DNA from: an uncultured Flammeovirgaceae bacterium
GTDB lineage: Bacteria; Bacteroidota; Bacteroidia; Cytophagales; Cyclobacteriaceae
Direction: 5' to 3'
Length of the DNA: 64,000 nt
Assembly (NCBI GenBank): GCA_937884755.1
Contig: CAKZYJ010000494.1
Location: 19,615 to 83,614, forward strand
Under the pieces are notes generated by a model, which did no database searches, was not told where the DNA came from, and saw nothing but the letters and a program-made list of their open reading frames with translations. A program made the translations under genes and the position numbers. Shown here piece after piece: positions 45,220 to 53,612 of the stretch (position 1 is the stretch's first letter; each line of letters begins with the position of its first letter).

Positions 45220-46686
45220 ATGAGCGAGAAAATTGTATATCTTCCGGCTCACCAGCTTGTGAAGCTGATTAAGTCCGGTGAATTAACTATTCCTGAAGTA
45301 GTAGAGGCGTTCTTGAAGCAAATTGAACGGTATAATCCCCAGATCAATGCTATCTTCAATATGCGACGGCGAGATGACATTATGAAGGAGGCTGAAGAGA
45401 AAAGCAAATTGCGTAAGGATGCACCTCTGGGGCCATTGCACGGCCTACCCATGACAGTGAAAGACAACTTTTGGGTGAAGGGATTAAAAGTGTCGAATGG
45501 TCACCCACTCTACCGAAATTTCGTTGCTAATCAGGATGCACTTCTTATTCAAAAATTAAAAAATGCTGGAGCTATTATTATAGGAAAAACGAATGTTCCT
45601 CTATTTAGCATAGACTGGCAGGCAACCAATTTTTGGAACGGAACAACCAATAACCCTTATGACTTAAACCGAGTACCCGGCGGCAGTTCTGGTGGTGCCG
45701 CGGCTGCCGTAGCTGCTGGTTTAAGCCCAGTTGAACTGGGGGGCGATCAGGGTGGTTCCATCCGGGTACCCGCTCACTTCTGCGGTATTTGCGGAATTCG
45801 TCCCACTGAAAATGCGCTTTCTAACCGAGGACATATTCGGTTTCCTAACAAGCCGCAAGGGCAACGGCAGGTTACTGTAGCCGGGCCTTTAGCTAAGAAT
45901 GTAGAGGATTTAATCATGATGATGGACGTACTTTGGAATCACGATACGCATCCGTTGGCAGAAGTTCCGCCCGTCGCCTTTAAAAGTACATCCTGGAACC
46001 GTAGCTCACTGAATATTGCCGTCTCAGAATCCATGAATAAAGTGCCCATTGATCATGAGTATCTAGAGATTTTTAGAGGATTTATTAGCAAATTGGCTGA
46101 GAAAGAGCATACCATTAGTAAAGATGAACCCTCGTATGATGAAGACAAGGCGTACCATACTTGTGGAAAGATTACGGGGTATGAGTTCGAGATTAATATG
46201 CCTAAGCTACCTTTGGCTAGCACACTTATGTACTGCTTTATTCGAGGAAAATATAAGGACCACGCTTGGGCAAAGGGAATCTACGACGGTATCGGTATCT
46301 CTGCCAGGGAGTATACTAAAACACTCGACTATAAGGATCATTTTGCCAACACCTATCATAAATTTCTTCATCAATACGATCTATGGATAACTCCGGTAGC
46401 GGCTATTGAAGCGTTTGAACACCAAAAGGCGGGTAAATCATTTACGGTTAACAAGCAGAAGGTTCCGTATACGAAAGCAATTGCATCCTATAATTTTACT
46501 TCAGCCCTTTCTGGCCATCCTATAGTGGTTATTCCCATAGGGTTGAAAAAGAATGGTATGCCAGTTGGAGTGCAGATACACGCAAAGAAATGGGCCGACC
46601 ATAAGCTTCTGGAAATAGCCAAGCACTTTTCCCAATTAACTGATAAGTTCACCATACCCGAACTGGTAACTACTGGTAGTAGCTAA
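45220..46686 (+). CDS. cytoplasmic amidase (amidase signature family)
   Basis: The 488-residue protein has no signal peptide. The triad is clear: Lys81 in PMTVKDNFWVKG, cis-Ser157 in VPGGSSGGAAAA and nucleophile Ser180 in GGDQGGSIRVPAHFCG. It resembles general amidases and fatty-acid-amide-hydrolase-like enzymes, not GatA. It is 50 bases after the Crp/Fnr gene and has the Fnr-type palindrome in its leader, suggesting regulation by that protein. It is distinct from the exported amidase at 2.1-3.9 kb. Confidence 0.88.
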   Translation: MSEKIVYLPAHQLVKLIKSGELTIPEVVEAFLKQIERYNPQINAIFNMRRRDDIMKEAEEKSKLRKDAPLGPLHGLPMTVKDNFWVKGLKVSNGHPLYRNFVANQDALLIQKLKNAGAIIIGKTNVPLFSIDWQATNFWNGTTNNPYDLNRVPGGSSGGAAAAVAAGLSPVELGGDQGGSIRVPAHFCGICGIRPTENALSNRGHIRFPNKPQGQRQVTVAGPLAKNVEDLIMMMDVLWNHDTHPLAEVPPVAFKSTSWNRSSLNIAVSESMNKVPIDHEYLEIFRGFISKLAEKEHTISKDEPSYDEDKAYHTCGKITGYEFEINMPKLPLASTLMYCFIRGKYKDHAWAKGIYDGIGISAREYTKTLDYKDHFANTYHKFLHQYDLWITPVAAIEAFEHQKAGKSFTVNKQKVPYTKAIASYNFTSALSGHPIVVIPIGLKKNGMPVGVQIHAKKWADHKLLEIAKHFSQLTDKFTIPELVTTGSS

Positions 46687-46700
46687 CTTCTAATAAGCAA

Positions 46701-46735
46701 GCAGGGCAACCCCATAATGAGCCTGCCCTTTCATT
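46701..46735 (+). terminator. terminator-like hairpin after the amidase gene
   Basis: AGGGCA (46703-46708) pairs with TGCCCT (46724-46729), followed by TTCATTCTT. The stem is only six pairs. Related AGGACA...TGCCCT or TTACCCT sequences occur near 44.19 and 57.36 kb, and a looser one near 54.79 kb. Confidence 0.45.
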
Positions 46736-46896
46736 CTTGATAAGAGTTTGTATATTGAACCACAAGGCTATTAGTGGCTATTACACTTGAATGATATCGG
46801 CTAAGAAAAAGAGCTAACCTATAGAAAAAATAGCGGCAATATCTCCGTTACCCGCCAGTATCAGCAGGATAACGGAGATATTGCCGTTATCAATTT
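46734..46896 (+). repeat. cassette-leader repeat, copy 2, with attC-like hairpin
   Basis: This is the most complete copy. After the shared body it has AGCTAAC (46812-46818), then a 20-base arm (46831-46850) that pairs with 46870-46889 with a single G-T wobble, then TCAATTT and the box GTTGGCA at 46897. The order, AAC box, long stem, short spacer, GTT box, is that of an attC site. The body between 46741 and 46805 is conserved among copies and may hold a promoter, although no clear -33/-7 pair is seen. Confidence 0.8.
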
Positions 46897-46936
46897 GTTG
46901 GCAACAATTTAAATAAAATATAGATCCTTCTGTATT

Positions 46937-47914
46937 ATGACAAAATTTACCTTAACTCTTATTCTTATAGGTCACCTTTTGTTTTCTACCAAGAGCAAAG
47001 CCCAAGAAAACTACCTGAACTACCACTCGAAAGTAATTGAATGCGAACAGCTAATTGTTGAAGGAAAACACACTTCTGCAATTAATATGTTTGACTCTCT
47101 CTTTAAACAATTTGATTTCTTGTTCCTAAGAGATATCAAGGTTGCAACAGAACTCAGCGCATATGAAAATGATTATAAATCAGGATTGGAATTTACTAGG
47201 CTGGGAATCAAGGCTGGCTGGACACTCAAAAGCATCAACAAAAGTAAAAATTTACAATCGTTAAAAGAATATTCTGAATGGTCGAAGATTGTATCAGCAT
47301 ATGATTCACTCCACAAAATTTACTTATCAAAACTAAATTTTCGGCTTAAAGAACAAGTCCATGAAATGTTTAAGAACGACCAAAAGAAGGCACTTGGGGC
47401 GTTTATCAGAATTGGACAAAAATCCAAAAGGAAATATTCTGAAAGAAAATTTGCTCCTCATAGTGAAGAACAATTAGAACACCTCAACCAGATTCTTGAT
47501 GAACAAGGTTATCCAGGAGAACAATTAATAGGCAACGACTGGTGGGTCTCGGTTATTTTAAGTCACCATAATTCAATCTCAAAGGAATACAATCAAAATG
47601 ATACTTTGTATTTGAACATAAGACCAAGGCTTATTAGAGCCATTGAAAAAGGCGAATTACATCCCTACGAATTCGCTACAATTGAAGATTGGAGAACTGC
47701 GGCTATGAATAATCATGATTCAACATCCTATGGTTTTCTAGGAAAAATGAAAGATGAATTGATGTTGGAAAAAGCCGATTTAAATAGAAATGAAATTGGG
47801 CTGAGGTCAATAGCACTAAGAAATGATTTGTTAGAAATTGAAAAGGCAACAGGCTTAAATCTGTATTTGCCAAAGGGATGGCAGAATGGGAAAATCACAA
47901 TTGCCAACAAATGA
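46937..47914 (+). CDS. exported cassette protein, possibly DUF6624-like
   Basis: The 325-residue protein has a Sec signal (FTLTLILIGHLLFSTKSKAQ). The C-terminal part with ILDEQGYPGEQLIGNDWWVS, RPRLIRAIEKGELHPYEFAT and LYLPKGWQNG resembles DUF6624 proteins, but I am not certain. The N-terminal half looks helical and repeat-like. The gene is AT-rich. It forms cassette 1: its start follows box GTTGGCAA at 46897 and its last codons (ATTGCCAACAAATGA) lie in the R'' box of the next attC-like site. Confidence 0.6.
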   Translation: MTKFTLTLILIGHLLFSTKSKAQENYLNYHSKVIECEQLIVEGKHTSAINMFDSLFKQFDFLFLRDIKVATELSAYENDYKSGLEFTRLGIKAGWTLKSINKSKNLQSLKEYSEWSKIVSAYDSLHKIYLSKLNFRLKEQVHEMFKNDQKKALGAFIRIGQKSKRKYSERKFAPHSEEQLEHLNQILDEQGYPGEQLIGNDWWVSVILSHHNSISKEYNQNDTLYLNIRPRLIRAIEKGELHPYEFATIEDWRTAAMNNHDSTSYGFLGKMKDELMLEKADLNRNEIGLRSIALRNDLLEIEKATGLNLYLPKGWQNGKITIANK

Positions 47915-48017
47915 TAAGCTCAATGAGCAGACAGAGCTATGAGCAGTATTCAGTACAAAAAAGTAACTTTGAATCAATTAAAAAGATATGCTTACTGAGC
48001 TTATCTAGCCGTTGGCA
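47901..48017 (+). other. attC-like recombination site A (after cassette 1)
   Basis: R'' TTGCCAAC (47901-47908); L'' GATAAGCTCA (47913-47922) pairs perfectly with L' TGAGCTTATC (47996-48005); R' GTTGGCA (48011-48017). The reverse complement of R'' is GTTGGCAA, which equals the eight bases at the start of its own cassette (46897-46904). The site has unpaired spacers on both sides as attC sites do. Confidence 0.75.
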
Positions 48018-48038
48018 GTAATGTAAAAATCACAGAAA

Positions 48039-48434
48039 ATGAAAGTAACCCTGATTAGCATTCCAGTACGAGACCAGGAAAAAGCCTTAAGATTTTATAC
48101 TGAGAAATTAGGCTTTATCAAAAAGAAGGACGAACCGTTAGGTGGTGGCAATAGATGGTTGACCTTAGTTTCAGAAGAATGGCAGGATGGGCCAGAATTA
48201 TTGTTGGAACCAGCCCCTAATCACTTTGAACCATCCAAAGTATATCAAGATGCATTGATGGAGGCAGGAATTCCTTGGACACAATTTGACGTTGAAAGTG
48301 TGGATTCTGAATATGAACGGTTGATGGAGCTTAATGTAGAGTTCAGCGTTAAACCAACTGAAATGGGGAATGTAAAATATGCCATTCTCAATGATACCTG
48401 CGGAAATAATATTCAACTGGTTGAGGAATTATAG
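48039..48434 (+). CDS. VOC-superfamily (glyoxalase-like) protein
   Basis: The 131-residue protein has the two-module VOC pattern: LISIPVRDQEKALRFYTEKL at the start, ELLLEPAPNHF in the middle and a second module ending MGNVKYAILNDTCGNNIQLV. The glutamate of EPA and that of the last strand would be metal ligands. Family members include glyoxalases, dioxygenases and antibiotic-binding proteins; the substrate is unknown. It is the only gene of cassette 2, 28 bases after the GTTGGCAG box and 10 bases before the next R'' box. Confidence 0.85.
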   Translation: MKVTLISIPVRDQEKALRFYTEKLGFIKKKDEPLGGGNRWLTLVSEEWQDGPELLLEPAPNHFEPSKVYQDALMEAGIPWTQFDVESVDSEYERLMELNVEFSVKPTEMGNVKYAILNDTCGNNIQLVEEL

Positions 48435-48443
48435 AAACACTAT

Positions 48444-48496
48444 CGCCAACAAAACCTAAAGCCAACTAAAGTCTGGCTTTAGCCAGACCGTTATAG
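48444..48496 (+). other. attC-like recombination site B (after the VOC cassette)
   Basis: R'' CGCCAAC (48444-48450); L'' CTAAAGCCA (48456-48464) pairs perfectly with L' TGGCTTTAG (48474-48482); R' GTTATAG (48490-48496). R'' matches the start of its own cassette (GTTGGCA, 6 of 7) much better than the R' box which follows it (GTTATAG), as expected if the following DNA came from another cassette. Confidence 0.72.
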
Positions 48497-48639
48497 CCGA
48501 TAAAATAAAAAGATAGTTCAGCATTAAATCTCAACTTTGACTGAGAGTTTCGGAAGATAATGGTCTTTCTGCTACGAATGGTAAACGCTATATTTGAAAT
48601 TTGTCTATCTTTCGAGGTAATTATTAAAACACTACACGA
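48497..48639. other. leader of the S9 peptidase gene
   Basis: The 143 bases between the R' box of site B and the peptidase ATG contain no gene. The length suggests a separate promoter for the peptidase rather than read-through from the cassettes. Confidence 0.35.
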
Positions 48640-50904
48640 ATGAAGAAGCTTCTTTTTTTAATTGTATTAACTTTCTTAGTAAACATGCTACAAGCACAAA
48701 CAATAGAAGGTGACTGGAGTGGGAAACTTAGCGCATCAGGGCAGGAAATTCCCCTGATATTTCACTTCTCTGGCACCGATGATGCCCTAACCGCTACTAT
48801 GGACAGCCCATCGCAAGGGGCTAGTGGTGTTCCTGTGGAAAAAGTAAACTATGCAGACGGTGAGCTAAGTCTTTCACTCATGGGAGGACAAGTTGCCTAC
48901 GTTGCCGAGGTTGATGGAGAGACCATGGAAGGTACTTTTAAACAAGCAGGTGCAGAAATGCCCTTAAGTCTATCCAAAGGTGAAGTTGATAAGCCAGGTA
49001 ATACTTTACTACCCAGTACGGAGGATGAGCTAAAGGCACTGGCAGCCAAAGAAACTGGAAGCTATACCTATTCTGTTTCTGATTATTTTGCCAAGCCTGC
49101 TTCTTCATCTTTTCAATTATCTCCTCAAGGAGCCTACATGAGCTATCGTGAGAAAGATGAGAACCTGAAAAACCATGTGTATGTCAAAAACATCAAAACT
49201 GATGAAGTAAAGCGCGTAATTACCGAGGGCGAAGAGCTGGTACGTGGCTACGGATGGGCCAACGATAACCGCTTGATTTACGTCATGGACAAGGGAGGAA
49301 ATGAAGATTATCACCTCTTTGCAGTCGACGTAGACGGTGCCAATGAAAAAGAACTTACCCCTTACGAGGGGGTTAGGGTTAATATCCTGACACTTCTGAA
49401 AGAGGATAAAGACCACATGATCATCGCCATGAATAAGAACAACGCCCAGGTGTTTGATCCTTACAAAATTAATATCGTTTCAGGAGAAATTGAGCAACTG
49501 TATGAGAACACTGATCTTGCCAATCCAATTATGGGGTATGAATTTGATAAGGATGGTAATCTTCGCGGCTTTACCCGGCTTAAAGACGGCATCAACTCCG
49601 AGATTTACTACGCGGTAGAATCGGGTGATTACCAACTGATGAAGACCACTAAGTGGGACGATACTTTTAATATCCTCAGTTTTGACTATGCTTCTGAAAA
49701 TCCGCACGATGCCTACGTTCTTTCTAATCTGGATTCGGATAAGTCCGAAATCTATTTATACGATTTGGCGAAAGACCAGGTAATTGAAAAACTATTTTCT
49801 AACGATAGTTACGATGTTTCGGGAGCCACCCTTTCTCGCAACCGAAATTGGGAACTGGATTACTTCAGCTATGAAGGTGAAAAGTATCACATCGTTCCGG
49901 TTAGTGATTACTACAAAAAGCTCCATACCAGGTTACAAGAAGAGTTTCCTGATTATGACTTTTATCTTTCGGGTAAAACCGATGACGAAAGCCAATACTT
50001 GATCTATGTAACCAGTGACAAACTGTACGGCAGATACTATTCGTACGACGTAGCCAAAGATGAAATCAAGTTATTATTTGACCTGATGCCCCAATTGAAA
50101 GAGGAAGATATGGCTGAAATGCGCCCTATCTCTTTCCAGAGTCGGGATGGTATTCAACTGCACGGATACATCACGTTGCCAAAACAAGCCTTAGATGGCG
50201 AAAAAGTACCGGTGATTGTTAACCCTCACGGTGGCCCCCAGGGTGTTCGTGATTCTTGGGGATTTAACCCCGAAGCCCAGCTATTTGCCAGTCGCGGTTA
50301 CGCTACATTACACGTCAATTTCAGAATAAGCGGGGGATACGGTAAAGAGTTCTTACGTGGCGGATTCAAACAGATTGGTCGTAAAGCGATGGATGACGTG
50401 GAAGATGGCTTGCAGTATGTGATTGAGCAAGGGTGGGTCGATGGAAGTAAAGCAGCCATTTACGGCGGTAGTCACGGAGGATACGCTGTTTTACGCGGGC
50501 TTACTAAAACCCCTGATTTGTATGCTTGTGGGGTAGATTACGTGGGTGTATCCAACCTATTTACCTTTATGGAAACAATACCGCCCTACTGGGCTCCTTA
50601 TCTGCCCATCCTGAAGGCAGTCTGGTACGACCCGGAAGTTCCGGAAGAAAAGGCGATCATGGAGGAGGTTTCTCCGGTTTTCCACATAGATAAAATCGAG
50701 AAGCCACTCTTTGTCGTGCAGGGAGCTAATGACCCTCGGGTCAATATAGATGAAAGCGACCAGATCGTACAGGCACTGCGTAGCAAGGATATGGAAGTAC
50801 CCTATATGGTGAAATATGACGAAGGCCACGGATTTGGTAAAGAAGAAAACCGAATGGACTTATACGAAGCCATGATGGGATTTCTTGCGGTTCATTTGAA
50901 ATAA
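48640..50904 (+). CDS. exported S9-family prolyl oligopeptidase-like peptidase
   Basis: The 754-residue protein has a Sec signal (LLFLIVLTFLVNMLQAQ), a small N-terminal beta domain (about 22-110, IEGDWSGKLSASGQEIPLIF), a WD40-like propeller (about 140-480) and a C-terminal alpha/beta hydrolase. The triad is visible as YGGSHGGYAV (Ser611), ANDPRVNIDESD and YDEGHGFGK. The propeller limits substrates to peptides. The base composition is like the host genes, unlike the AT-rich cassette genes either side, and no R'' box follows, so it may be chromosomal DNA caught between cassettes. Confidence 0.88.
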   Translation: MKKLLFLIVLTFLVNMLQAQTIEGDWSGKLSASGQEIPLIFHFSGTDDALTATMDSPSQGASGVPVEKVNYADGELSLSLMGGQVAYVAEVDGETMEGTFKQAGAEMPLSLSKGEVDKPGNTLLPSTEDELKALAAKETGSYTYSVSDYFAKPASSSFQLSPQGAYMSYREKDENLKNHVYVKNIKTDEVKRVITEGEELVRGYGWANDNRLIYVMDKGGNEDYHLFAVDVDGANEKELTPYEGVRVNILTLLKEDKDHMIIAMNKNNAQVFDPYKINIVSGEIEQLYENTDLANPIMGYEFDKDGNLRGFTRLKDGINSEIYYAVESGDYQLMKTTKWDDTFNILSFDYASENPHDAYVLSNLDSDKSEIYLYDLAKDQVIEKLFSNDSYDVSGATLSRNRNWELDYFSYEGEKYHIVPVSDYYKKLHTRLQEEFPDYDFYLSGKTDDESQYLIYVTSDKLYGRYYSYDVAKDEIKLLFDLMPQLKEEDMAEMRPISFQSRDGIQLHGYITLPKQALDGEKVPVIVNPHGGPQGVRDSWGFNPEAQLFASRGYATLHVNFRISGGYGKEFLRGGFKQIGRKAMDDVEDGLQYVIEQGWVDGSKAAIYGGSHGGYAVLRGLTKTPDLYACGVDYVGVSNLFTFMETIPPYWAPYLPILKAVWYDPEVPEEKAIMEEVSPVFHIDKIEKPLFVVQGANDPRVNIDESDQIVQALRSKDMEVPYMVKYDEGHGFGKEENRMDLYEAMMGFLAVHLK

Positions 50905-50921
50905 CCCATTGATTTAAAAAA

Positions 50922-50985
50922 TTGAGAAGATATCGAGTTGGGTAAAAGAAAGAAACTCAAGACTTCGGTATCTTCTCTATCAAGC
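50922..50985 (+). terminator. hairpin after the S9 peptidase gene
   Basis: GAGAAGATA (50924-50932) pairs with TATCTTCTC (50969-50977), and GAGTT (50935-50939) with AACTC (50954-50958) inside. It lies 18 bases after the stop codon. A T-run is lacking, so the terminator role is only likely. Confidence 0.5.
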
Positions 50986-51096
50986 AATACTATTGACTAC
51001 GTAATTACTAAGCTTGAATCCAGAGCAAAATCCAGGGAGATCATCAGCTAACTCATTCGCTTGGTTAATATCCTTAGATAAACCTGTAAAAATCAT

Positions 51097-51280
51097 GTTC
51101 TTTGTTAGGAGGTGATAGATTCTTTATCAGAGTTTATATATTGAACCGCAAGGCTATTAGTAGCTATTACATTTGAATGATATTGGTTAAGTAAAAGTAC
51201 TTACAGGAAAAATAACGGCAATATCTCCGTTACATAGCTGATACAGGCAGATAACGGAGACTTGTTGCCATTATCAACTA
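51097..51280 (+). repeat. cassette-leader repeat, copy 3, with attC-like hairpin
   Basis: It shares the body with copies 1 and 2 (GATTCTTTATCAGAGTTT, TATTGAACCGCAAGGCTATT, TTTGAATGATATTGG). The arm TAACGGCAATATCTCCGTTA (51213-51232) faces a degenerate partner at 51252-51274 that carries a small insertion. It ends TTATCAACTA just before GTTGTAGTGC (51281). The AAC-type box is decayed to CTTACA. Confidence 0.75.
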
Positions 51281-51301
51281 GTTGTAGTGCATTGACTAAA
51301 A

Positions 51302-52057
51302 ATGAAAAAACTGAAATATATACTTTCGATTTTGTTGGTGATTTGGGGATTGCTTATGGCTTGGACTAAACTTTTCTCTGTTGGTCCACATTTTCCATTC
51401 CTAACACTTTTGACAGTAGTTGCTCTGATTTCAGGAATTAGTAAATACAAAAAAGCGAATTTAATTTTCCTAGCATCTGCTTGCCTTTGGTTAATATCAA
51501 GTGCCGAAACAATTGGCTTTGTGATATTCTTCGATGAAGGTAATTACGGAAGAATGATAATAGGTGTTATTCCCTTTTTATTAAGTATCGGACTTCTTTT
51601 ATCAACTCAAATTGAACTTAAATTCATAAATACGAGTGCAAAAAAAGTTCTTTTAGCATCTCTATTTGTATTGATAGGAATTGGTTCTTATGTGTATAAG
51701 CCAACTACTGAAGAAGTTAATTGTTGGTATTATTTGGACAATGGAAAAACTTACAATGTCTTGTTTGCAGAAGCACCTGAAAGAACCTTTGAAGTTGAGT
51801 TATCATCAAACGAACTTAAAAATGAAGTTAAAGCAGATGCTTTGCAATATGAAGGACGAGATGGATACTACTGTCCTGAAACAAAAGTGCGAGTGGTAAC
51901 CAGATTTGGGATAATAATTTCAGCGAAAATAATGTCATTTAGAAATAGCGAAATCGATAAGAAAGTAACTTTTAGTAGTCCAACAAAAATTCCTTTGGAT
52001 AAGGTTAATGGAAAACTAGAGATTCTCAAGCCATTTATACTAAGTGTATGGAATTAA
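51302..52057 (+). CDS. cassette membrane protein of unknown family
   Basis: The 251-residue protein has five hydrophobic segments in the first 135 residues (ILSILLVIWGLLMAW, FPFLTLLTVVALISGI, LIFLASACLWLISSAETIGF, MIIGVIPFLLSIGLLL, VLLASLFVLIGIGSYVY), then a hydrophilic domain of about 115 residues. I do not recognise a family. It is AT-rich and forms cassette 3, starting 11 bases after GTTGTAGTGC and ending six bases before CGCACTACAAC. Confidence 0.65.
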   Translation: MKKLKYILSILLVIWGLLMAWTKLFSVGPHFPFLTLLTVVALISGISKYKKANLIFLASACLWLISSAETIGFVIFFDEGNYGRMIIGVIPFLLSIGLLLSTQIELKFINTSAKKVLLASLFVLIGIGSYVYKPTTEEVNCWYYLDNGKTYNVLFAEAPERTFEVELSSNELKNEVKADALQYEGRDGYYCPETKVRVVTRFGIIISAKIMSFRNSEIDKKVTFSSPTKIPLDKVNGKLEILKPFILSVWN

Positions 52058-52062
52058 AAAAA

Positions 52063-52260
52063 CGCACTACAACACTGTATATAGCAAATAGGGCGTTCGG
52101 TGGTTTAAGAAAGTTCAGTGCTATTTATTAACACCGCCAAATTTTCAATTTGGCTTTTAAAATGAAGAAGTTAAAAACAAAATGTAAAAATATGGCTCAG
52201 AGCAAACTCGAAAGTTCATCGCTTTCGACTGCCCTACTTGCTATATACTAAACGTTGTAC
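52063..52260 (+). other. attC-like recombination site C (after the membrane-protein cassette)
   Basis: R'' CGCACTACAAC (52063-52073); L'' GTATATAGCAA (52077-52087) pairs perfectly with L' TTGCTATATAC (52238-52248), and the stem continues with TAGGGC/GCCCTA (52089-52094 and 52231-52236); R' GTTGTAC (52254-52260). The reverse complement of the last ten bases of R'' is identical to the ten bases GTTGTAGTGC that open its own cassette at 51281. The loop is long, about 135 bases. Confidence 0.78.
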
Positions 52261-52328
52261 ACCATTAAAGGAAGTCCCTTGATATGTACAAATTTATAAA
52301 TGACGAAATGCTCACTAAATCATAAAAA

Positions 52329-53174
52329 ATGAAACATGCTATTTTAATCATTCTATTATCGTTTCCCTTATTTAATGACACAGAACCACCTATTATCGAA
52401 AAAGTTTGGGAAATCTCTGAAGGGTTAGAGTTTCCAGAATCCGTAGTATACGATAAGGAAAACAAGGTACTTTATGTCTCTAATTATAAACGTTTTGTGA
52501 GAAATGGCAGTAGTTATTCTGACTGTTCCATTTCTAAAGTTGATTTAAATGGTCAGATTATTGACAAAGAATGGATACCCAATTTGTCTTCACCAACAGG
52601 ACTGTTTTTAAAAGACGGTTTACTGTATATCGTTGAAAGGTTTGGAATAGCAATTTACGATATCGAAAATGATACAATGAAAGCACGACATCATATCAAG
52701 CATAATTTTTTGATTAATGATATTACTTTAGACGATGAAAATAACATGTATATTACAGAAGCCGGAAATAATACGTTATACAGAATAAAGGAAAATAAAG
52801 TAACCCCATGGATTAAGAGTGATAGCATAGGGGATGCAAATGGAATCTCCTTTATAGATGACAAACTTTATATTGGTGTAAATGAAGATGGCTTTCTCAA
52901 ATCCATTGATACAAAAACCAAACAGATTTCAAATGTATACCATTTAGGAGAAGGTAATATAGATGGTATTAAAAAAAGGGGGAATCAACTTCTAATTTCT
53001 TTGTACGAAAAAGGAATGAGATTAATTGATGAAAATGGAGAAATTGTAGAATTTGCAAATACTGCGTCAACAGGATTACACTGCGCAGATTTCGAATACA
53101 TTCCGCATAAAGATATGATTATAGTTCCTTCTCTATTTGACAATACATTAACAGCATATAAATTTAAGAACTAG
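52329..53174 (+). CDS. exported SMP-30/NHL-like beta-propeller protein
   Basis: The 281-residue protein has a short signal-like N-terminus (HAILIILLSFPLFN). Propeller blades repeat as ENKVLYVSNYK, SSPTGLFLKDGLLYIVERF, NDITLDDENNMYITEAGNN, ANGISFIDDKLYIGVNEDG and LHCADFEYIPHKDMIIVPS. This is SMP-30-like, but distinct from the lipoprotein at 30.7 kb. It is AT-rich and is the only gene of cassette 4, between R' boxes at 52254 and 53278. Catalytic activity is not certain. Confidence 0.75.
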   Translation: MKHAILIILLSFPLFNDTEPPIIEKVWEISEGLEFPESVVYDKENKVLYVSNYKRFVRNGSSYSDCSISKVDLNGQIIDKEWIPNLSSPTGLFLKDGLLYIVERFGIAIYDIENDTMKARHHIKHNFLINDITLDDENNMYITEAGNNTLYRIKENKVTPWIKSDSIGDANGISFIDDKLYIGVNEDGFLKSIDTKTKQISNVYHLGEGNIDGIKKRGNQLLISLYEKGMRLIDENGEIVEFANTASTGLHCADFEYIPHKDMIIVPSLFDNTLTAYKFKN

Positions 53175-53228
53175 CTCAAAGTTTTTGATGTAAAGGTTTT
53201 TTTATTAAAAAAATTGAGGTGATAAAGT

Positions 53229-53284
53229 GGCATACAACACTATGTAAAAATGCATTAAAACGCATTTTACATTAAACGTTAGCC
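53229..53284 (+). other. attC-like recombination site D (after the SMP-30-like cassette)
   Basis: R'' GGCATACAAC (53229-53238); L'' ATGTAAAAATGC (53242-53253) pairs with L' GCATTTTACAT (53262-53272) with one extra A; R' GTTAGCC (53278-53284). The reverse complement of R'' (GTTGTATGCC) matches its own cassette start (GTTGTACACC at 52254) at 8 of 10 bases, but differs after GTT from the R' box that follows it. Confidence 0.75.
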
Positions 53285-53321
53285 CTTATTGAATTAAAAG
53301 GATAAAATCCTATTTTTAGAT

Positions 53322-53612
53322 ATGGAAACGCCTCAGGAAATAGAAAATAAAATCAGGGCAATCAAACCCTACCTAGCCAATGAATTTGGTGTTAATCAGA
53401 TCGGCTATTTCGGATCATTCGCGAAAGGGGATTACCACCAAGATTCTGATGTAGACGTTTTAGTTGCTTTCAACAAAAAGATTGGATGGAAATTCTTTGA
53501 TTTGAAAGACTATTTGGAATCAGTGCTGGATAGAAAAGTAGACCTAGTGACGGAAAGATCCTTGAAAAAGCAATGGAAGCAAGCAATTTTGCAACAAGTT
53601 CGGTACATATGA
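53322..53612 (+). CDS. mntA: MNT-type nucleotidyltransferase (MntA-like antitoxin)
   Basis: The 96-residue protein is a minimal nucleotidyltransferase. The GSx10DxD signature is complete: Gly31-Ser32 and Asp43-Val-Asp45 in YFGSFAKGDYHQDSDVDV. In MntA/HepT systems the antitoxin inactivates the HEPN RNase by adding AMP groups. The gene's TGA overlaps the ATG of the toxin gene (ATGA), typical of the coupled pair. It opens cassette 5, 44 bases after the GTTAGCC box. It appears intact although its toxin partner is broken. Confidence 0.88.
   Translation: METPQEIENKIRAIKPYLANEFGVNQIGYFGSFAKGDYHQDSDVDVLVAFNKKIGWKFFDLKDYLESVLDRKVDLVTERSLKKQWKQAILQQVRYI

Noticed and set aside
46734..46896. The leader repeat as a CRISPR repeat or insertion-sequence end
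   Set aside because: Only three dispersed copies exist, they are too long and variable for CRISPR, no spacers or transposase are seen, and there are no terminal inverted repeats with target duplication.
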